The notes under the pieces were generated by a model that worked only from the letters and a program-made list of their open reading frames with translations, was not told the origin of the DNA and searched no databases. From Candidatus Zixiibacteriota bacterium (GTDB taxonomy: Bacteria > Zixibacteria > MSB-5A5 > SM1-73): 8,765 bases of DNA. The stretch is taken from positions 1-8,765 of the forward strand of contig JAGMBK010000078.1 of the NCBI GenBank assembly GCA_023129805.1, read 5' to 3'. The position numbers were made by a program, and so were the translations under genes. Of this stretch, positions 5,437 to 8,765 are shown piece after piece (the first letter of the stretch is position 1; each line of letters opens with the position of its first letter).

Positions 5437-5445
5437 TGTGGATTA
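5437..5445 (-). promoter_or_regulatory. DnaA box, one mismatch (reverse TAATCCACA)
   Basis: TGTGGATTA differs from the relaxed consensus at one position. It is the box nearest to dnaA and overlaps the weak promoter-like sequence beginning at 5426. Confidence 0.5.
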
Positions 5446-5527
5446 TTTGTTATTAACCACTAACATTTCTTATACGTGCAACTGAAAAAGAGATGAATTT
5501 TTCTAAACTTAAAGCGGGTGATTCTGT

Positions 5528-6883
5528 TTGGAAATAGATAATGACAAGCTGTGGGGAGATTGTCTTTCCCACTTGAGCAAAAAGATCAGAAAGCAAAGTT
5601 TCTGCACCTGGCTGAAGGCAACCAGAGGGCTTTCATCTCCCGAGGGGACCCTGCGGGTGGCTGTTCCCAATAAATTTGTAGCAGATTGGCTAAAGGAGCA
5701 TTATCTTGATCTGATCAAGGAGACCATACGGGAGGTGACACAGAAAGATTTTGCTTTGGCTTTTCATGTATCCAAGGATTCCAAAGACTATCATCCTCAG
5801 ATGAGCATGAACTTCGACCAACCGTCTAAAAAAAGACATTTTGCCGAAAATGCGCCCGGGGAGATGGGGCTCAATCCTAAATACATCTTTGATGCCTTCG
5901 TGGTGGGGGACAGTAATCAATTTGCTCATGCAGCTTCACTTGCAGTAGCTGAAGCTCCCGGCAGGACCAAATTCAACCCCCTTTATATCTATGGAGGAGT
6001 GGGGTTGGGCAAAACCCACCTGGTTCAGGCGATCGGCCAGTTCGCCCGGGACGCATACGAAGGGATGAAGGTGCTTTATGTGACCAGCGAGAAATTCACC
6101 AGTGATTTTATTAACTCCCTCACCTCCAATACCACCCGGGACTTTGTTAATCTCTACCGAAATGTGGACATTTTGCTTTTAGATGATATTCAATTCTTCA
6201 CCGGCAAGGAGAGTACTCAGGAACAGTTCTTTCACACCTTCAATGTGCTTTATCAGAATGGTAAACAGATTGTGTTAACCTCTGATCGTCCTCCCCGAGA
6301 GATAAGGGGAGTGGAGGAGAGGTTGGTTTCTCGTTTCCAGCAGGGGCTGGTTACAGATATTCAACCACCTGATCTGGAGACCCGCATAGCTATCTTGAAC
6401 AAAAAAACCGAATCAGATGGCATATCCATCCCCATTGAAGTAGCCACCTTTATCGCTGACAATGTGACCTCTAACATCCGGGAGCTGGAGGGATCGTTGA
6501 TCCGACTTTTGGCGTACGCTTCCCTCAATTCTAAAGAGATCACGGTGGAGTTAGCCAAGGAAGTTTTGAAAGATACCATAAGAAACGGCACTAAACAGGT
6601 CACCATGGAACAGATTCAAAGGAAGGTGGCGGCAAGCCACAACCTCTCTTTTGAAACTTTATGCTCCAAAAGAAAGACTCAGGAGATTGCGCTGGCTCGT
6701 CAGGTAGCCATGTATCTGGCTCGCAGCTTAACCAGTAACTCCCTAAAAACAATTGGGGCTCACTTCGGGGGTAGAGATCACTCCACTGTGATTCACGCCT
6801 GCACCCAGGTGGCTGAAAATCTAAAGAAAGACCAAAACTTCAAATTAAAGGTGGATGGAATCATAAATTCTCTTTATGTTTAG
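5528..6883 (+). CDS. dnaA: Chromosomal replication initiator DnaA, 451 residues
   Basis: DnaA binds boxes at oriC, forms an ATP-dependent filament, opens the DNA and recruits the helicase. Domain I (about 1-80) has the conserved LWGDCLSHL and FCTWL motifs; the linker domain II is short (about 81-115). The AAA+ domain III has Walker A GGVGLGKTH (156-164), Walker B ILLLDDIQF (215-223), sensor 1 IVLTSDRPP (248-256), the arginine-finger box ERLVSRF (264-270) and sensor 2 SNIRELEGSL (315-324). Domain IV carries the DnaA-box binding signature GGRDHSTVIHA (414-424). Length is normal. The start is TTG, with GGGTGA 6 bp upstream; an in-frame stop at 5519-5521 rules out anything longer, and the next ATG would remove domain I. 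A weak start codon fits tight control of DnaA level. Confidence 0.98.
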   Translation: MEIDNDKLWGDCLSHLSKKIRKQSFCTWLKATRGLSSPEGTLRVAVPNKFVADWLKEHYLDLIKETIREVTQKDFALAFHVSKDSKDYHPQMSMNFDQPSKKRHFAENAPGEMGLNPKYIFDAFVVGDSNQFAHAASLAVAEAPGRTKFNPLYIYGGVGLGKTHLVQAIGQFARDAYEGMKVLYVTSEKFTSDFINSLTSNTTRDFVNLYRNVDILLLDDIQFFTGKESTQEQFFHTFNVLYQNGKQIVLTSDRPPREIRGVEERLVSRFQQGLVTDIQPPDLETRIAILNKKTESDGISIPIEVATFIADNVTSNIRELEGSLIRLLAYASLNSKEITVELAKEVLKDTIRNGTKQVTMEQIQRKVAASHNLSFETLCSKRKTQEIALARQVAMYLARSLTSNSLKTIGAHFGGRDHSTVIHACTQVAENLKKDQNFKLKVDGIINSLYV

Positions 6884-6900
6884 ATCTTGTTGAAATCCCA

Positions 6901-6930
6901 TTGATAAGTTGGCATAAATGAAATTCTAAT
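6901..6930 (+). promoter_or_regulatory. Possible dnaN promoter
   Basis: TTGATA (6901-6906) and TCTAAT (6925-6930) each match the sigma-70 consensus at 5 of 6 positions, with 18-bp spacing. This would give dnaN its own leader of about 215 nt. The dnaA-dnaN gap of 269 bp is larger than expected for purely shared transcription. The region is AT-rich, so chance matches are likely. Confidence 0.4.
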
Positions 6931-7054
6931 CTTACTCAATCAGCAAACAACATCTTTTTAAGATAATTATAAACACATAATAAATTAAAATTGTTTTGTA
7001 ATGGTGAGATTTATATTGGGTTAGAGTTGTCGAATGAGAATAATTCACATTTTA

Positions 7055-7111
7055 ACCTTATTATTATAGTTTAATAGATAACTATATTCTTACTCCTTTT
7101 TTAAATAAGGT
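7055..7111 (+). promoter_or_regulatory. Nested dyad in the dnaN leader
   Basis: ACCTTATT (7055-7062) and AATAAGGT (7104-7111) form an outer 8-bp stem; ATAGTT (7066-7071) and AACTAT (7080-7085) form an inner 6-bp stem. It ends 28 bp before the AGGAGG of dnaN. The stems are AT-rich and therefore weak; a regulatory role is speculative. Confidence 0.35.
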
Positions 7112-7152
7112 GTGTAAAACAGAAACAAATAAAACTCACAGGAGGTTGGCTT

Positions 7153-8268
7153 ATGAAATTCTCATTACCTAGAAGCAAGATGCTTTTCTCTGTTCAGAAT
7201 ATTATGAATGCTATTCCTACACGTACTACCCTGCCAATCCTTTCCAACATGCTTTTGGAAACCTCCGACTCCAAACTAAAGTTAGCCGCCACCGATCTGG
7301 ATGTCTCGGTGATGACTACTATTCCCATCGGATCTACCAAAAAAGGAGCTTTAACCATTCCAGCTCGAGCTTTTTATGATATCTTAAGGGAGCTCCCTGA
7401 ATGTGATGTCGAGATTCACATAACAGAAAATCGTATGGAGTTGAAAGCTGAGCGAGGGAACTACAAGCTATCTGGAATCCCAGCAGAGGAGTATCCTAAA
7501 CTGCCGGCGGTCAATTTGGCTAAAGAGATAAAGATATCCGGCGGTGATTTGGTGAAGATGATTAAGAAAACCATATTTGCCGTCTCCACAGACGAGACCA
7601 GACCCGCATTAAATGGAGTTCTATGGCAAACCTCCGGGAACGACATACAGATGGTGTCAACAGATGGTCATAGATTAGCCAAAACATCTTTAAAGAATAC
7701 CAAACTTAAAGGTCTGCATGAGGATATCATAATCCCCCCTAAAGTTCTCAACCTTCTAATTAAACTATTGGGAGATGAGGATAAAGAGATGGGGATTATC
7801 TTTGGAGAGAACAATATAATCTTTAACTTGGGTGACACAATTTTGGCTTCTCGCTTGATTGAGGGACCCTATCCCAATTTCGAGCAAGTAATTCCCAAGG
7901 ATAGCGACAAAAAGTTGGTGGTCAATAAGGAGTTTTTGACCGGCGCGGTTAGAAGGATGTCTATTTTAGCAAATACCCTTACCCATCAGGTTAAGTTTTC
8001 ACTTAAGAAAGACAACTTAGATCTTTCCTCTGCCAACTTTGACTTAGGAGGGGAAGCTAAAGAGTCTGTGCCCTGCGATTATGTGGGTGACCCTATGGAT
8101 GTCGGATACAATGCCAGCTATGTTCTGGATGTTCTTAAGCAGACGGAAGGAGATGAGGTGGTGTTTGAATTGGGCACCGAAGTATCAGCCGGCAAGATCT
8201 ATTCCACTGAAAAGAAAGAGGGGGAGGACTATCTCTGTCTTTTGATGCCGCTTCGTTTGGCGGAGTGA
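7153..8268 (+). CDS. dnaN: DNA polymerase III beta subunit (sliding clamp)
   Basis: DnaN forms a ring-shaped dimer around DNA and tethers the replicative polymerase and repair factors. The 371 residues fit the three repeated clamp domains (about 1-120, 125-245 and 250-371). Recognisable family motifs are TTLPILSNMLLE (25-36), DETRPALNGV (147-156), STDGHRLA (169-176), RLIEGPYPNFEQVIP (234-248) and the C-terminal LCLLMPLRL (361-369), part of the pocket where clamp-binding peptides dock. The start ATG has a perfect AGGAGG (7140-7145), 7 bp upstream, much stronger than the site of dnaA, which fits a higher need for clamp. dnaA lies 269 bp upstream in the same direction, and a terminator follows. 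Confidence 0.98.
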   Translation: MKFSLPRSKMLFSVQNIMNAIPTRTTLPILSNMLLETSDSKLKLAATDLDVSVMTTIPIGSTKKGALTIPARAFYDILRELPECDVEIHITENRMELKAERGNYKLSGIPAEEYPKLPAVNLAKEIKISGGDLVKMIKKTIFAVSTDETRPALNGVLWQTSGNDIQMVSTDGHRLAKTSLKNTKLKGLHEDIIIPPKVLNLLIKLLGDEDKEMGIIFGENNIIFNLGDTILASRLIEGPYPNFEQVIPKDSDKKLVVNKEFLTGAVRRMSILANTLTHQVKFSLKKDNLDLSSANFDLGGEAKESVPCDYVGDPMDVGYNASYVLDVLKQTEGDEVVFELGTEVSAGKIYSTEKKEGEDYLCLLMPLRLAE

Positions 8269-8316
8269 AAAGGGGATGGTTTGGTGTTTGTTGTAAAGGC
8301 ATTAGACCGAATGTAT

Positions 8317-8357
8317 AGAGGACCATGCTGAGAGGGGAATGGTCCTTTCTCTTTTTT
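8317..8357 (+). terminator. Intrinsic terminator after dnaN
   Basis: AGGACCAT (8319-8326) and ATGGTCCT (8339-8346) pair over 8 bp, extendable to 10 with a G-U and an A-U pair, around a 12-nt loop. The stem is followed by TTCTC and six Ts (8352-8357). An outer pair, TTAGACC (8302-8308) and GGTCTAA (8358-8364), encloses it. It separates dnaN from the next gene. Confidence 0.75.
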
Positions 8358-8386
8358 GGTCTAAAAGAGAAAATGTGAAAAATCAT

Positions 8387-8414
8387 TTGCCAGAAGGCTA
8401 ATTTATATTATATT
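8387..8414 (+). promoter_or_regulatory. Possible promoter for the DUF721 gene
   Basis: TTGCCA (8387-8392) and TATATT (8409-8414) are 16 bp apart. Transcription would begin around 8421, only a base or two before the ATG at 8423, so the message could be leaderless. The match lies just downstream of the dnaN terminator, where a promoter is needed. Confidence 0.45.
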
Positions 8415-8422
8415 AAAGAGTT

Positions 8423-8722
8423 ATGCTAAGAAAGGTAAGGTACCCAGAAAGAATAGACAAGGTTTTGGTTAAGACCTTGAAGGGTTTGAAAATCGATCGG
8501 AGGATAAAGGAGGAGACGTCTCTTTTAAACTGGACTGAAGTGGTTGGTGATCGCATTGCCTCTCAAACCAATCCGCTAAGGGTGAAAGATTCAATTCTCT
8601 TCGTAAGGGTAGAAAACGCATGTTGGCGGAATGAGCTGGTTTTCCTCAAAGGAAAGATCATCAAAGAACTCAACCAATCCGTAAAAGCTAACGTAATAAA
8701 AGATATAGTGTTTACCAATTGA
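8423..8722 (+). CDS. dciA: DciA-type (DUF721) helicase-loading protein, 99 residues
   Basis: DciA proteins interact with the replicative helicase DnaB and stand in for DnaC-type loaders in most bacteria. The 99 residues cover the DUF721 domain, with NWTEVVGDRIASQTNPLRV (36-54), LFVRVENACWRNEL (59-72) and a helix with LKGKIIKELN (75-84) before VIKDIVF (91-97). Trp37 and Trp68 match the conserved tryptophans of the family. The N-terminal part is short and basic, as in small members. There is no good ribosome binding site; only AAAGAG lies 2 bp from the ATG. The gene follows dnaN after a terminator, in the position where recF or gyrB neighbours often occur. The family is clear; the loader role comes from the family, not from this sequence. 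Confidence 0.88.
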   Translation: MLRKVRYPERIDKVLVKTLKGLKIDRRIKEETSLLNWTEVVGDRIASQTNPLRVKDSILFVRVENACWRNELVFLKGKIIKELNQSVKANVIKDIVFTN

Positions 8723-8765
8723 GAGGAACCGCAAATCGAACAGGTTTTTTCCGCTCAGAAGCAAG
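8723..8765 (+). other. Unassigned right end
   Basis: Only 43 bp remain after dciA. GAGAGGA (8721-8727) looks like a ribosome binding site, but no ATG or GTG follows within the window. The frame from ATC at 8735 is open to the end (IEQVFSAQKQ), as is one from the TTG at 8719-8721, which overlaps the dciA stop. A following gene, possibly gyrB by common gene order, may begin here or just beyond. Confidence 0.3.

Larger units (their letters stand above)
5252..5445. other. oriC: DnaA-box cluster, likely core of oriC
   Basis: Five TGTGG motifs, all in the same direction, occur at 5252, 5285, 5359, 5378 and 5437. Those at 5285-5293 and 5359-5367 are TGTGGAAAA, full fits to the reverse DnaA box. TGTGGATTA (5437-5445) has one mismatch; the other two are weak. 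The three best boxes are 74 and 78 bp apart. AT-rich DNA lies among and after them. The neighbouring dnaA gene and the divergent rpmH cluster make this the best candidate for the replication start region. Confidence 0.75.
4593..5527. other. Intergenic origin region between rpmH and dnaA
   Basis: No gene is visible in these 935 bp. The stretch holds divergent promoters for rpmH and dnaA, four tandem 14-bp repeats, an inverted repeat enclosing one DnaA box, a cluster of DnaA boxes near dnaA and an AT-rich dyad. The flanking genes rpmH-rnpA and dnaA-dnaN and these motifs support a chromosomal origin of replication (oriC). The part from about 4920 to 5210 shows little apart from AT-rich sequence and a 12-bp palindrome, AACTTATAAGTT (5180-5191). 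Confidence 0.85.

Noticed and set aside
8135..8386. 83-residue open frame on the minus strand across the end of dnaN
   Set aside because: It overlaps dnaN and the terminator in antisense, with no family resemblance.

Overview
The window is a bacterial chromosomal replication origin with its classic flanking genes, joined on the left to an accessory segment. Reading leftward (minus strand) from the origin are rpmH, rnpA, yidD and yidC; reading rightward (plus strand) are dnaA, dnaN and a dciA-type DUF721 gene. YidC has the large periplasmic domain typical of bacteria with an outer membrane, and the presence of DciA suggests a lineage that loads its replicative helicase without DnaC. Moderate base composition and many short intergenic repeats fit an uncultivated candidate-phylum genome (the FCB/Zixibacteria type was considered), but the sequence alone does not settle the taxon.

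Layout. 1-288: C-terminal end of an adenine-specific DNA methyltransferase/restriction-type protein whose start lies outside the window. 425-1300: a 291-residue protein of unrecognised function. 1301-1877: a gene-free stretch full of repeats, including three arrays of degenerate 9-bp units, a strong GC-rich hairpin and a predicted three-way junction. 1878-4592: yidC, yidD, rnpA and rpmH, with a good promoter (4634-4662) just upstream of rpmH. 4593-5527: gene-free origin region with four tandem 14-bp repeats, DnaA boxes, an AT-rich dyad and a strong dnaA promoter. 5528-8268: dnaA and dnaN, separated by 269 bp that hold a possible promoter and an AT-rich dyad. 8317-8357: probable intrinsic terminator. 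8423-8722: dciA.

How the genes work together. DnaA binds boxes in the origin and opens the duplex. DciA is expected to help place the DnaB helicase, and DnaN is the sliding clamp of the polymerase. On the other side, L34 and the RNase P protein serve translation and tRNA maturation, while YidD and YidC serve membrane-protein insertion. The divergent promoters at the origin are 555 bp apart (4662 to 5217). DnaA boxes lie in the dnaA leader, as expected for autoregulation.

Most notable points: the composite repeat element between yidC and the accessory genes; the 14-bp iteron-like repeats and the one-way DnaA-box array; an inverted pair of heptamer arrays in the rpmH-rnpA spacer; a hairpin next to the yidC ribosome binding site; an N-terminally extended YidD coupled to rnpA; absence of recF between dnaN and dciA; and absence of jag/mnmE after yidC. 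I found no clear evidence of a complete new system. The best candidates for something undescribed are the composite repeat element and the 291-residue protein beside a restriction-modification gene.
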